From the NCBI GenBank assembly GCA_021442155.1, contig CM038223.1:33268983-33332982 (forward strand): 64,000 bases of DNA, given 5' to 3'. The notes below the pieces were generated by a model. That model worked only from the letters and a program-made list of their open reading frames with translations, was not told the DNA's origin and did not search any database. This DNA comes from Cymbidium sinense (lineage: Eukaryota > Streptophyta > Magnoliopsida > Asparagales > Orchidaceae). This document shows positions 1 through 11,290 of this stretch, one piece after another (position 1 is the stretch's first letter; every line of letters begins with the position of its first letter). A program made the translations under genes and the position numbers.

Positions 1-295
1 TCTCATTTCCTAGGATGTAATTAACTATGGAAGCTTACTTTCATTAGGAACTAAAAAACCTAGCATAAAATAAACCATGCTTTTAATTTCCATGTGAAGT
101 AGAGGAAAGATCTCTAATATATATAAAGACCCATCTGCCTTTGGAGTCCTTATTAGGTGATTAGTTCCATTATAGGGTGATGTTTCCATCTTTCGAGAAG
201 GTACATCATACCATAATGTTGTACATTATCACTTCAATAAGGGCCCCTTAAGATCTACGTAGTGTCCCAATGACTTCAAATTAAAACACCACAAG
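1..295 (+). repeat. Tat-type LTR, 3'-terminal fragment
   Basis: This stretch matches 1,690-1,982 and the LTR ends at 16,500-16,760, 51,330-51,610 and 60,560-60,840. Shared landmarks are the block around TGTAATTAACTATGG, the phrase AAATAAACC, a run about AGACCCATC and the closing GTAGTGTCC. It is the last part (U5 side) of a giant LTR. It continues directly into an earlier part of another LTR copy at about 300, so the two pieces are joined out of order. The window edge cuts its left side. Confidence 0.7.
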
Positions 296-1982
296 TGGCT
301 AGAAGGCAAATACATGGGAGGCCATGTAAAACTTGGAGCAAGCTAATCCAAGGAATAAAAGAAGAAAAATAATTAAAGACCCCCATAGAATTTATGTTAT
401 TTGTAAGATTTAATTATAATTCAGGTTATATAAGGGTAGAGCTCGGCTACCCAACTCTTTTTTTTACTAGGGTGTATGGGGGTGCCAGGTTGAACCAGCC
501 TTTTTTATTATTTTTTGAAATTTAAATGCTTGACTTTTATATTTAGATTGTGCAATAAAAATGACATGCTTTTCATAGATTGCTTAAAGTGTGTATATTT
601 GATGTTTGTGAATGGTTTCATAGGTTGCTTGAAGTGTGTATGTTTGATGTATGGCCTGGATGCAGTAGGCTCTTTAGGATAAAATTAAATTTTCTATCCT
701 CACTAAATATCTCATAACTAAATTTAAATGCAATTCATTACTTCACTCTAAAGCCTAGGTATATAAACAAGATAATAAAAGATTTAGAAACCCCTTAGTT
801 GAATGATTGTATATTGTAATAACATGCATGTCATATTATTTCATTCTTGAATATATAGGATCTCCACTCTTGCATGATAAGGGAAAGCTTGACTTTTGAG
901 AGTGGTCCTTTGTAGTGGAGAACACCTCTTCTAGTTGATTTAGCCCATAACTAAATTTCATCAAGCATGTAGTCATAATTGTTCTAAGCCTTGGTCTAAG
1001 ATTAATGTGTCAAAATGATCCAAAATCTTATAAATTTTTAACGTTAGTGTAAGTCATGTTTGCATATCAAACATTATCTAGTATCTTAGGGAGTGAGTTT
1101 AGGATTCTAGCTTCCTTCCTAATTAGATAATAGCCTAACTATATTACATCAACATAAGACCAGCCTACATAGTTTTAAAGCATAGGAGGTGTTAGCTAGT
1201 GGCCACTCCAAAAGATTGTAAGTGAAGAAGAGTTAGGATGTGTTCGTTCTCTCTTATGAAGGTGAATCACTATATCCTATTCTCCTCGATTAGACTTAGG
1301 TCTTGCTTCTAGCTTATGCTAAAGTATTTTAGACTTAAGTTCTGAGGTAACTTATTTCTTTTTTGCTACAAGTATAAGTTCTTACTCCTTGGGCATCCCC
1401 ATAATCTTGTGTTGTTGGGTTATAAGCCTTAGCACTCTAATAAAACTTCAACTTAAATAAAATAAATTCTCCTCTTTAAAAATATAAAGCCTCATCATAG
1501 GGTAGAATAGAGCATTCACTAGGCTTCTTAGAATCTTGGATGCTCCCTATTTATCTTTCTATGGAATCTATAAATTTATCTTCTTATTTGAACAATTCCC
1601 ATTTTATTTCTAATAACAACTAATCTTTTGATAATATAGCTTTAAAATCTATAGAGATATTAATTGACTACTTTAATCGAGAGTATTCATAAGAAATTCC
1701 CATTTCTTGGGAAATAATTAACTATGAAAATTGCTTCCATAAGGAACTAAAGAACCCAGCATAAAATAAACCCTACTTTGCTTGTTCATGTAATGTATGA
1801 GAAAGATCTCTAGTATATATGTAGACCCATCTGCCATAGGACTCCTTATTAGGTGATTGAGTCCATTGTAGTGTGATGTCCCTATTTTCTGAGGTATTAC
1901 ATCGTACATCAATGTCACACTTGATCACTTCAATAAGTACCCTCTAAGATCTATGTGGTGTCCCTACGACTCCAATTTAAAA
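296..1982 (+). repeat. Tat-type LTR fragment (promoter to near 3' end)
   Basis: It is collinear with 15,220-16,760 of the Element 1 5' LTR and with 59,219-60,840 of the Element 2 3' LTR. Shared blocks in order are AGACCCCCATAG, the TATA-like motif, GGCCTGGATG, AACCCCTTAGTTG, a block starting GGGAGTGAGTTTAGG, ATCGAGAGTATTC and TAATTAACTATG. It lacks the U3 part of the LTR and the true CA terminus. It is noncoding; short ORFs in it are chance. Confidence 0.7.
427..434 (+). promoter_or_regulatory. TATA-like box of the LTR promoter
   Basis: The sequence is TATATAAG followed by GGTAGAGC. The same position in the other LTR copies reads TATAAAGG (15,390), TATAAG (40,741) and TATATAAG (59,356). Conservation among otherwise diverged copies, and the flanking GGTAGAGC, suggest the core promoter that starts the genomic RNA. 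Position relative to the transcription start is inferred. Confidence 0.5.
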
Positions 1983-2667
1983 CAAAATATTAAAATAAAA
2001 AACCTTATAGTTGTGAAGCTAGAACTAAACTTAGTGATTGATTATTGATACGATGCTAAGTTTGAGTCAAAATGGCAGGAGGAGGTGAAGGAGTGAGCAC
2101 TTTTGGAGCGGACTTGCCTTTCCTAGGTGAATAGAGAAATATAAGTGGAACTCTCTCATTACTTTAAGGAGTTTAAGAAGACGAAAGGTGAGTTATATGG
2201 CTTTCTTAACACTAATGAGTAAAATTGTTTGTTGTATTAAAAGTTTGAAGAAGGCATTGAGTACATCATTGCTAAGTTGGTGGAGTAAGGCCAACTAGAT
2301 GCTTAGTATTTAGACTTTAATAATGTCATCTCTCTATCTGAGTTAGATTACAAGGTAAGCAATAAGAATTGGAGTAGTAACTAGTTTTTTTTTAATTATA
2401 ACCTTTTGTGTTTGCAAGTTTAAAAAGTGATTGAACATTAAAATTTTTACACTCATACTTTCTTTTGTTCTTAAATATTTTTATTAATAAAAGAAAATTT
2501 TATTCATTTTGTCTCGTTATTATACTATATTGATAAATGTAATCACTTTATGTGTATACTTTCTTAGTTGAATATACTTTTTAATAGACTCACTAAATGA
2601 ATATACTCACTTAATGTTCTCATTAAACTAAATATACTCACCAAGAAATCATAAGTGTATTAATTAC
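1983..2667. other. Unassigned AT-rich stretch with a possible coding remnant
   Basis: At about 2,050-2,350 the composition becomes less AT-rich and purine-biased, as in decayed Lys/Glu-rich coding sequence, with several in-frame stops. I do not recognise a family. The rest is simple AT-rich DNA with no repeat or gene that I can support. Confidence 0.3.
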
Positions 2668-3652
2668 TAACACCATGTCCCTTCACATAATATTCCAAGT
2701 TTTGATGATTATAAATATTTGTAGTTGAATAATTATGGTTTATTGATCAGTTATGTGTGCAGGCTATGTTATGCTTTCAATGTATATGAAGTACAATTAA
2801 GTAGCTTAACCATGGTTCAGTGTGAGAGCATAAATAAATTGTATATTTTTAAAAGCTTGATAAAAAAAAGCTCATAAAGATTGCAATTATGAAATGATTG
2901 ATGCTAGAAGACTCAAGTAAAGTTCAAATATTGTGTCTTCTTATCTAGAATTTACATTTTATTTTATCTTCATGTTTTTGGCATGGAATGATAAAAAATA
3001 ATGAAGAACACACATAGATATGAGAGAATACAAAATAAATTCTTAAAAGTAAACTTTTTTATGAAAATTATATTGTACTAAACAATTGTCCATATTTGTT
3101 AATTACATTTAGCCATCATAATTAAGTTGGTTCTTTCAAATTTTCCAAAATTGAACTAATCTTATAGGACGATATTGATCATATTGTATGATTATTCATT
3201 TATGATAATTATTTTAACTAGAAAGATTAAGTTGGTTAATTACAAATTAGTAAGCAATAGTTAATGAAACATATCATACAATCATTGGTTAAGTATTTTA
3301 AATATACTTATTTATAAGTTTATGTGTTAAGATTATTTCAAGAAAAAATCTGCTTAATTTTCAATTCACAAAACATGCTTTCCACCAATAGTGTTCGTAA
3401 TTATTTGTTTTTTACTTCAATCCTTTTTGATGTGTCAAAATGGGCAGAAGATTAGCATTTTTTTGGTTTATGGTTGTTAACCTATCTTGATTGAAAATTC
3501 AATTGCATTTTTTTTGCATATTTATGCATTCTTTCATTCATTGCTTATTTTTCTCAAGAATAAATTGTGGGATAGTAATCCCATCTTTTCTAATTTTTTA
3601 TTAAACTCCCAAACTCAACCAAAAATATTTGCAATCATAAAAAAGAGGAGAT
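2668..3652 (+). repeat. Probable Ty1/copia LTR, partial copy 1
   Basis: It is similar over most of its length to 3,653-4,640, about 985 bp downstream. Matching blocks include AAGTTTTGATGATTATAAAT versus AAGTTTTGATAATCACTAAT, AGCTATGTTA, GTGAGAGCATAAA, AATGATTGATGCT and AAGAACACACA. It lacks the GC-richer second half of copy 2. An opening motif with GTTTTGATGAT is typical of Sire/Maximus-type copia LTRs (family knowledge). The family call is inference; the direct repeat is seen. Confidence 0.5.
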
Positions 3653-5253
3653 TGTTAACTCTATGAGCCTTCACAAAATATCTTAAGTTTTGATAATCAC
3701 TAATATTTTTGATTGAATAATTATTTATACTGGTCAGTTGTGTGTGTAAGCTATGTTAAGCTTTCAATACAAGAACTATAATTAAGCAGCCTAATCAAGA
3801 TTCACTATGAGAGCATAAAAAATATTTGAATTTCAAAATCTTGATCAATAAAGAGCCCCAGACAATTATAATTTTTGAATGATTGATGCTTATAGACTCA
3901 AGTCAAATTTAAATAAAGTGTTGTCTTATTTGATATTTATATTCTATTTTGTCTTCATGTATTTGATAAGTGAATGATTAAAAATAACTAAGAACACACA
4001 CATCTAAGAGAATATAAAATAAATTTATAAAATTAGATTTTCTTTGTGGATATCACAATGAAAGAACCCTATCGTATTGGTGGATTATCCATATTTATTA
4101 ATTTGAGCTATCATAATTAAGTTGATTCTCTATAATTTACCAAATTTGACCTAATTGTACAAGATGATAGTGATCGTATTATATGATTATCTATTTTTTA
4201 TAATTATTTTGTTGTTAGGATTAAGTCATTTAATTATAAATTATATATGATTTGATTGATCTTATAGTTTGATATTAATCATATAATACAATTTAATTTG
4301 ATAATTAGCTGACTTTAATCTAAAATTTGAGGGATTTGATTTATAAAAATTAGTTCTTAACATTTTTGTATAGTAGAATATGATCATACATGATGAAAAT
4401 ATAGGATATGTCATCTTAGTTTATACTATTCACACACTATGATTCTTTTTCATACAGTATGAATAGTGATGGATGTTACAATGATCATATATACATATAT
4501 TCAAAGTCAATAACTAGATAAATGAATTGATGGTACAACATGATGTTTGATCATACAATATAACACGACAAATTTTTCTAAATTTTTATTTAACTTTCTC
4601 CCATTAAATACCCAATGTGGAGAGCCTGACTAGTAGCTTGAATATGGGTAATTTTAAAGGAGGCTTAGGGAAGAGTGTTTAACTTAAGATAAAAGTAGAG
4701 GGGAGGGGGGTGACTTCTCCCTCTTCTTTTTTTTTTCTTAAGGATTTGTGTGTTGGTAAGATTTTACTTTCATCTTGGTTGTTCTTTTCTTTCACCTTGC
4801 CTTTGAGTCTTGTGTTCTTACATGAGATTTTATTCTAGTTAAGAACTTATCTAAGTTTTTGTTTTAAGAGATTTTCTTTTTACCTTGGAGAGGGAGTGGC
4901 ATCCTTCTAGCCTTGAAGGAGAAGGGGAGTAGGTGTACAGTTTTTTCATTACCCAATAAGCAAAGAGGAATCTTTGCCTTGAATTATTGTGCTAAAGAAG
5001 AGTTAGTGGATGGTTGGAGGAGATCTGGAGAGTAGATGTAGGTTAGTTTGACCTAATCATTATAAATCTTTATGCTCCTTTTCTTCTTTCATTATTTTTT
5101 CTATTTCTCTTGTCGTTGTGTTTGGATTGTTGATTTATTTCTATTAAAATTCTCTCTTTTGGTGATTAATAAAGTTTTGATTTGATTTTTTGGTTGTTAA
5201 AATTTTTAAATGCCCACTAATTCAGCCCCCTATTGGGTGTGCTAACTATTACA
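3653..5253 (+). repeat. Probable Ty1/copia (Sire-like) LTR, copy 2
   Basis: It begins TGTTAACTC just after a purine tract (AAAAAGAGGAGAT), as expected of a polypurine tract next to a 3' LTR. It ends near ATTCAGCCCCCTATTGGGTG and a terminal ATTACA, the usual style of Sire-like LTR ends. TG/CA termini fit at 3,653 and 5,253. It includes a GC-richer stretch at 4,680-5,060. No copia gag-pol is present next to it, so it is a solo or recombined LTR. A plain tandem duplication is the alternative. Confidence 0.45.
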
Positions 5254-6199
5254 TTAAATATGTAAATGTATTCACCAGAATAATACACTTTTTTGATATG
5301 TTGATGCACATACTCACCAAATATTCTGAGCTCATTACTAAAAATTTTTTTTCAGTAATTGCATCCTAATATTAAGGAAACACTTGTTGCAAATCACATA
5401 GTGTTATTCTTTTGTTTCTGGTTGCCAACTGCATGGAACCTAAGCCTTATAGTTGAATTGCCAACCACATGTAGTTTTATTCTTTGTATTTATGGTTTCT
5501 TATCACACAAAGTGTCGATCTTACACTTGAGTCACTAGTTTCATTGAGTGTTGGTCTTTCTATTTATGGTTACAACCACATGGAGTGTTAGTCTTATACT
5601 TGAGTTGCCAACTACTCAAAGTATTAGTCTTTTTATTTGTAGTTGCTAACCACATGGAGTGTCAGTCTTCACTTGACTCACCAATTGCATAGAGTGTTGG
5701 TCTTTCTATTTATAATTGTCGATCACATGATGTATCAGTCTATGTAATCCCTTAATATATTTTTTTTGGAGCATTTAAAGGGAATGGGTGTACATGATTT
5801 AATTTTATTTTACTCAAACTACTGCATTGACCATAATATGCTCAAGCCAAAAGTGGCTCACCAAGTTTTCAAGCTCTCTACTTGGCACAAATGTGGCTCA
5901 ATAAATGAAGCACATTACTAGGTCCAAAAGTTGCTCACTGTGTAATATGAGTTGACATGCAACTCCCTGAGTGTTAAATAGAATTACTATTACTAACTTA
6001 AGAGCTTTTGGTTTTTGTGATTCATCAAGTCAATGGTTGAGTTGAATAATTCTTACTCACTGTGTATATTTTTGAGCTAAGTCTATCTCATAATTATTTA
6101 TTCACTGAATAAGAAAATATTTAATGATTTAGAATAATAACTCAAAAAAGGTACAAAGAGCATATTTCATAGGTAAAATTTTTTCAAGTCCCTTGCTTT
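5254..6199. repeat. Short tandem array and flanking noncoding DNA
   Basis: From about 5,395 to 5,760 a degenerate unit repeats five or more times. Its core reads like TTGCCAACCACATGGAGTGT followed by TAGTCTT, alternating with a variant containing TCTTTCTATTTATGG. Period is roughly 55-60 bp. From 5,760 to 6,200 a looser set of motifs of the type AAGTGGCTCACC / TGTGGCTCAATAA recurs. No gene is seen. It may be the 3' untranslated region of the minus- or plus-strand elements around it. Confidence 0.5.
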
Positions 6200-6499
6200 T
6201 CAGGTATGCAACGCATCTTGTCCTGAATTTATTTGTAATTAATAGGCTCAAGAGTTGACCTACTTCTTGATCATATAGAAGCCATCCCAAGTGTGGGAAA
6301 GTTTTTCAACATATGCTAGCAAGCTACTACATCCACTTTGGCCTTGAAGTGTTTTCGTTATGTTGCAGTTATAGTAATTTGTCATTCGCATCTTTGGTTC
6401 TTATTATCTTACTAATACTTCAATCCACAACTTTTATAGTATGTAAAGTGTAGTCTCCATGGCTTATGCATTCGACTTTTCCCACTCACTAATAATTTG

Positions 6500-7520
6500 A
6501 TCTTGCTCGATAGTCCTGATAACCCTTTGACTATGGAGTTTTTCTCACTAGTTGTCCAACTTCAATCCCATGCAATAAGGTGAATGATGTGTATTTAACA
6601 GCTAATGTTGGAGTCATTTTGAGCACCCAAAGCATGATGAGTAAGGTGTCAACCCATTTTGATTTTTCACCTTCTACTATTTTCTTCAGTAATTTAAGAA
6701 TCTTCTTATTTTCCACCTCCACCTAACTGTTGCTTTGAGGATACACTGAGGCTTACGTGAGCTAAATACCTTGTGGCTTACTAAATTCTCTTAGTCACCT
6801 ATCAATGAATAGTGGTTCATTATATGTGATTATCGACATAAGTAGCCTAAACCTAAAATTATTTTCAATTCAAATGATGTTTTGAGCTACACAAGCCATT
6901 ATCTTGGCGAGAGGCTTGGCTTCAGTCTACATGATGAAGTTGTTGATCATGATGAGTATGAATTTCCATTTTTCACTAGCGATTGGAAAGGTGCCTATCA
7001 AGTCAATTCCCTAAATTGCAAAGGACCAAGGACTTGTGATAAGCTATAGAGGTTATAGTGACTGGTTCTATAGAAGAGCAAACTTTTGACATTGCTTGCA
7101 CACTTTGACAAACACTTTGGCATTGTTCCTTAGCATAAGCTAGAAAAATACTTACCACAAAATTTTGTGGGACAGTGTTCTTCCACTAGAATGACTCCCA
7201 CACTTTCCATAGTGCATTTCACTGAGTAAATTGCTTTGCCCACTTTTCATTACACACCTCATATTTAGTTAAGTTGCTCATCTTTGAATTAATTTGCAAC
7301 CAAGTAGAAGATATTGGGAGACTTTTTTCTTAAATCTTCTTAAATTTTTCATCCCTTCATCCAGCTCCCCACAATGTAAGTACTTCTTGATGTGATCGAT
7401 CCAACTAAGAGAATCTTCATAATCTACCTGTATATATTCATCTTCTTTTATGCTCCCTAAGTTCACTTGCTCTTGATAGCAGGTTGAAGAATTTTTTTTG
7501 ATTTCATGGGACTTGTTCAA
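6500..7520 (-). pseudogene. pol: Integrase and preceding linker (Tat), decayed
   Basis: 7,278-7,520 is an open linker with SWIDHIKKYL and a LRRFKKK stretch, as usual before the Tat integrase. Then come a zinc-binding region (MHYGKCGSH, then VCKQCQ), the core with GIDLIGTFPIAS, a second motif IITYNEP where IITDNG is usual (so the second catalytic Asp seems lost), and VEVENKKILKLLKK holding the expected catalytic Glu. The tail at 6,531-6,722 is open (KSKWVDTLLIMLW). Stops occur at several places. Confidence 0.75.
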
Positions 7521-7529
7521 TTGAAAAGT

Positions 7530-8260
7530 ATTCCAACCTCCTTATTTATGTTTTAATGTTAAATAAATATCTTTATAGTGGCTCATCCTATACTTCATAG
7601 TCCCTCTTTATCTATTTAGCCATAAGCTACAAGTTTAAATAAGCAATGATGTGTCAAGCATTGAATCCTTAATTGAATCTTAATTGAGTGAGTAAAGACT
7701 CATATTCAGATTAATTATTTGTCACATTGAAATTGAACTTTATTGGCTGAGTTATAATGATTCTTGTTAAAAGTTTTAACATAATATTCTCTCTCATTCC
7801 ATGCTCTCCTAAAGAACCATCAATATATAAGTACCACATAGGTTTCGGGCTGATTAGGACATTCTATAAGTCACTAAAATCCATGAATAAATTGATGAAC
7901 ACTTGTGCCTTAATCTATGTCCTAAATGAGTAGTATATATCAAACTCACTTAGCTCCACTGATTATTTTAATAGTACTCTAGAGTGATTTAGCTTGGTGA
8001 GTACTAACTTGAGTGGATTATTGGTGATGACGTGAATCGAGTGAGCTTGAAGTATGGTTAAAGTCAAGTGCAAGATTCTTTATGATTAGATAATGTAACT
8101 CAACACTTCGTAGTGATTTGCTCATATAATTGACTATCTTTTATTTTCCACTTTCATCTCTAATCATAACATAATTTATTGAATCTTCTCCAACTCCCAA
8201 ATATACTAATAATGACTCGCCCTCCTTTGGGCATTACAATAATAGTGGTGAGGTGAATAG
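7530..8260 (-). pseudogene. pol: RNase H plus second (archaeal-type) RNase H, decayed
   Basis: About 8,230-7,870 reads on the minus strand as a gypsy RNase H: IRDESGK, then KIVNYMSKSLR and ELHYLIIKNLAL. From 7,835 it continues with WYLYIDGS and, after a frameshift, TNN-SEYESLL, the start and middle of the second RNase H found in Tat elements. The Asp of YIDGS and the Glu of EYE correspond to catalytic positions in that family. Many stops; nonfunctional. Confidence 0.65.
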
Positions 8261-8289
8261 AATTTTGTGGTATGTTAAGCTTTCTTGCA

Positions 8290-8715
8290 CTCTAGCATTC
8301 CTTCAATGATTTTTATGCCTCTAAATACTTTAAAGAATGATGAACAACATTTTCCTATCTTACAAATAAATTTGTTTAAACCTACGACCTGCCCAAAGAG
8401 TCAATGTACTTCATATATCATCCTTGGCAAAGGGATATTGAGAAAAGCCTTCACTTTATTGAGATTCACCTTTATGCATTCAAGAATGATCAGTGATTTA
8501 AAGAACTTGCTTGATATATACCAAATATGCACTTCAAAGTCTTGAGACACATGCTATATTTTTAGGGTGGTGAATGTTTCTCTTAAATCTTCAAAGTGTT
8601 GTTTAGGTGATTTACTTTTGACCAGCATGTCATCCACATATACTTCTACATTCCTCTATTTTTGCTCATTAGTTACTTGATCCACCACATGTTGGATCCA
8701 AATTTGTCCACAGTT
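8290..8715 (-). pseudogene. pol: Reverse transcriptase, C-terminal half (Tat), decayed
   Basis: The minus-strand translation reads NVEVYVDDMLVKS, so the catalytic YVDD box is still present (plus coordinates 8,629-8,640). It is followed after frameshifts by recognisable thumb-region stretches (KVNLNKVKAFLNIPLP, then CKIGKCCSSFFK). Stops and at least two frameshifts follow the YVDD box. The palm motifs upstream of YVDD are lost at about 8,715. Confidence 0.75.
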
Positions 8716-8902
8716 GAACATAGCTTAAGGAGATATCTAGGAAGTAGGGTTAATGAAGAGAGGAATAACATGTAATAGAGAGAATGTTGGAGAAGATATA
8801 GTTTTATTATCTCTTAAGCAATCTTAGTACAAAAAACAAATGGAGTAATTCCCTTATTCTTGAAAGAGAGAGAGAAGGCTTAGGAGGAGAAAGCTAAAGT
8901 AT
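8716..8902. other. Unassigned spacer before the Element 1 LTR
   Basis: There is no match to pol upstream or to the LTR downstream. It ends in a purine-rich run (about 8,869-8,900). I see no gene. It may be a small insertion or the remnant of a former LTR/PPT junction. Confidence 0.3.
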
Positions 8903-9269
8903 TGACCTCATTTTTATGATGAGCTCTCAACCCTTCCATCTTAAACATAGGACTCCTCTTAGAATTTAAGAGATCCTTAGTCGTAAGACACATCTAGTGA
9001 TTAGGTGGAAACCCAACCTAGCCCTAGAGACTTAAAAGAGTTAGCCATAGGAATGGGTCATGCCTTAGGAGTGTTAGGAATATTTGCCTACCTATAGATT
9101 GAACCACACTCCTTACTTCCTTCCTTCAAGTCAAACTCCAAATCAAATCAACATCAAACTTAAATCAATTCCAGCTTAATTGATTTTCTGCAAACTCAAA
9201 TCGATACCACATGATTGAAACCCTTGAATGAAACTTATGATTTAAGCCCATGATTGAAATTACAAATCT

Positions 9270-10075
9270 TGCCTAAGTCCTTTAATCCCCTCTTAAGGAC
9301 TTAGCCTAAATCATGTTCAAATCAATTCAAACTCATGAAATTTTCTCATAACTCACTTATGTTTTCATTATATTCTCATTTATATTCACATATATAAATG
9401 AAATATAAATTCAAATCAATCAAGCTAAATACAAAATTCAATTCCAAGTTTAAAATATTTCCTATGTCCTTAATTCACTCTTAAGGACCGACCTAGCCTA
9501 AATCAAATTCAAACCACCTTAAACTCATGAAATTTTATCATAACACATTTATATTATCATTTATATTCACATATATTAATGAAATATAAATTCAAATCAA
9601 TCAAACTAAATCCAAAATTCAATTCCAAGTTCCAAATATTTCTTAAGTCCTTAATTCCCTCTTAAGGACCTAGCCTAAATAAAATTCAAACCACCTTTAA
9701 TCCATGAAATTTTCTCACAACCAATTTACAAAATTCAATTCCAAGTTCCAAATATTTCTTAAGTCCTTAATTCCCTCTTAAGGACCTAGCCTAAATAAAA
9801 TTCAAACCACCTTTAATCCATGAAATTTTCTCACAACCAATTTATATTATTATTTATATTCTTATATATAAATGAAATATAAATTCAAATCAATCAAATC
9901 AAATTCTAAATTCAAATTCAAATTCAAATTACAAATCTTTCCTAAGTCACTTTGATTCCCTCTTAAGGACTTAGCCTAGATCAAATTCAAATCACTTCAG
10001 ATCTTTGAAATCTTCTCATAACCCATTTGTATTCTCATTTATATTCACATATATAAATGAAATATAAATTCAAAC
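9270..10075 (+). repeat. ~180 bp tandem repeat in LTR U3 (five units)
   Basis: Units begin near 9,275, 9,463, 9,645, 9,761 and 9,944. Each holds CCCTCTTAAGGAC, then TTCAAACCAC, CTCATAACCCATTTAT and an AT palindrome around TTTATATTCACATATATAAA. The spacing is about 183-188 bp except for one unit of 116 bp. The 3' LTR has four units of the same array at 31,410-32,060. Confidence 0.8.
9614..9844 (+). repeat. Near-perfect 116 bp tandem duplication
   Basis: The unit starting AAAATTCAATTCCAAG at 9,614 is repeated starting at 9,730, apparently without a mismatch for about 115 bp. Neighbouring units of the same array differ at many positions. The 3' LTR does not have this duplication. Confidence 0.85.
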
Positions 10076-10399
10076 AACCAAAACCAGCTCCAAAAATTAA
10101 ACTCAAATTCAACCAAAGTCCAACATAAGCCTTTTAAGTCAAAATCTTGAACTTAGCCAAATTAATTTTAAATCAAGCCAAACCCTAGATTTTTGTTCAT
10201 GATTCAATCAATCCTTCAGTCATGAATCCAAATTTAAACATAAATTTCAATCACCACATCAAAACTCAATTCAAAAGTCAAACCTAAGTCAAACTCATGT
10301 TCACCCCTTTGAACTTGAAATTGTCAAATGAATCAAAACCCATTTGACTTCAAGCCACTTGCAAATGGATTTATATTTCAATCATAAGTCCATATGTGT

Positions 10400-11290
10400 G
10401 TTCAATCAAATTCAAATCAAGCTTTGACCAACCCATTTGACCCACTTAGGCTCACTTGACCCAAAGTGACCTAAAGCACCCTTATGAGTCAAATTCTAAT
10501 CGTAACCAAATTGGATTGAACTAAGCCCACCTAAGCCTCTCATCATGATCAACAATCATCATGAGATGATCAATCACTCAAATTGGGTCAAGCCAAGTCA
10601 AACCTAAGGGTTGACCAAGTCAACACCTTGCCAAAATGAAACCCAGCATAGCCAAAATCCACCATAGGTCAAATTAATTGAAACTAATGATCTAAGTTCA
10701 TTCATGATCAATGTTTGAACTTGGCCAAGTCAACATTTGAGCTAACCTTATTAGCCACCCAAGTTGACCCAACTTGACCTAAAAGTCAAAATGTGTCAAA
10801 ACTTGATCTAAGCCAAATTGATTGAAACCAATGGGACAAGTTCATTCCAAAATGATTGTTGAACTTGAAAGCCTAATTGGCCAACTAGACCCTTCATGAC
10901 CATGAACCCAACTTAACCTAAAGGGTCAAATTGAGCCAAATTCAAACTTAACCAAAATTGATTTGAAACAAAGATACAAATCCATTTCTTATGACCAACC
11001 AAACATGAACCAACCCATGACCCAACCCAAATAGGTCAAATGGGTCAATTTGGTCAATTTGACCCATTTGACCTAAATGAACTAAATTGAATAAAATTTA
11101 AAACTAAACCAAATTGAGTCAAACCAAAGCCACCAAAACATTTCAAATGGTCATATGAACTTAATCCAACCCTTAGTTTGACCCAATTTGACCAATTGGT
11201 CAACTTGACCCAAGTTGACCCATTTTGACCTAAATAGGTCAACATGAGCCAAATCACATCAAACCATTTTAAAATTCATTGAAACTTGGC
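10400..11290 (+). promoter_or_regulatory. Cluster of TTGACC/GGTCAA motifs (W-box cores) in U3
   Basis: The hexamer TTGACC and its complement GGTCAA, with AGTCAA and TGTCAA variants, occur more than twenty times. They are densest at 11,030-11,240. TTGAC(C/T) is the binding core of plant WRKY factors (established). The region lies in the LTR upstream of the promoter, but about 4 kb from the TATA-like box. It could equally be a degenerate simple repeat. The 3' LTR lacks this block. Confidence 0.45.

Larger units (their letters stand above)
6200..8715 (-). mobile_element. Minus-strand Tat-lineage Ty3/gypsy pol fragment (3' half)
   Basis: Read on the minus strand from 8,715 down, the order is the end of RT, RNase H, a second RNase H, a linker and integrase. 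This domain order is the hallmark of the plant Tat lineage. Every domain is broken by stops and frameshifts. The N-terminal half of RT, protease and gag are missing on this side; the fragment stops close to the 5' LTR of Element 1. Minus-strand gag pieces of a similar element lie on the far side of Element 1 (36,430-37,560). Confidence 0.75.

Noticed and set aside
8285..8545. Plus-strand 86-codon ORF
   Set aside because: It is the antisense of the decayed minus-strand reverse transcriptase.
8869..8900. Polypurine tract
   Set aside because: Purine-rich and next to an LTR start, but it precedes the 5' LTR of Element 1, where a polypurine tract has no role. It could belong to a lost element; not supported.
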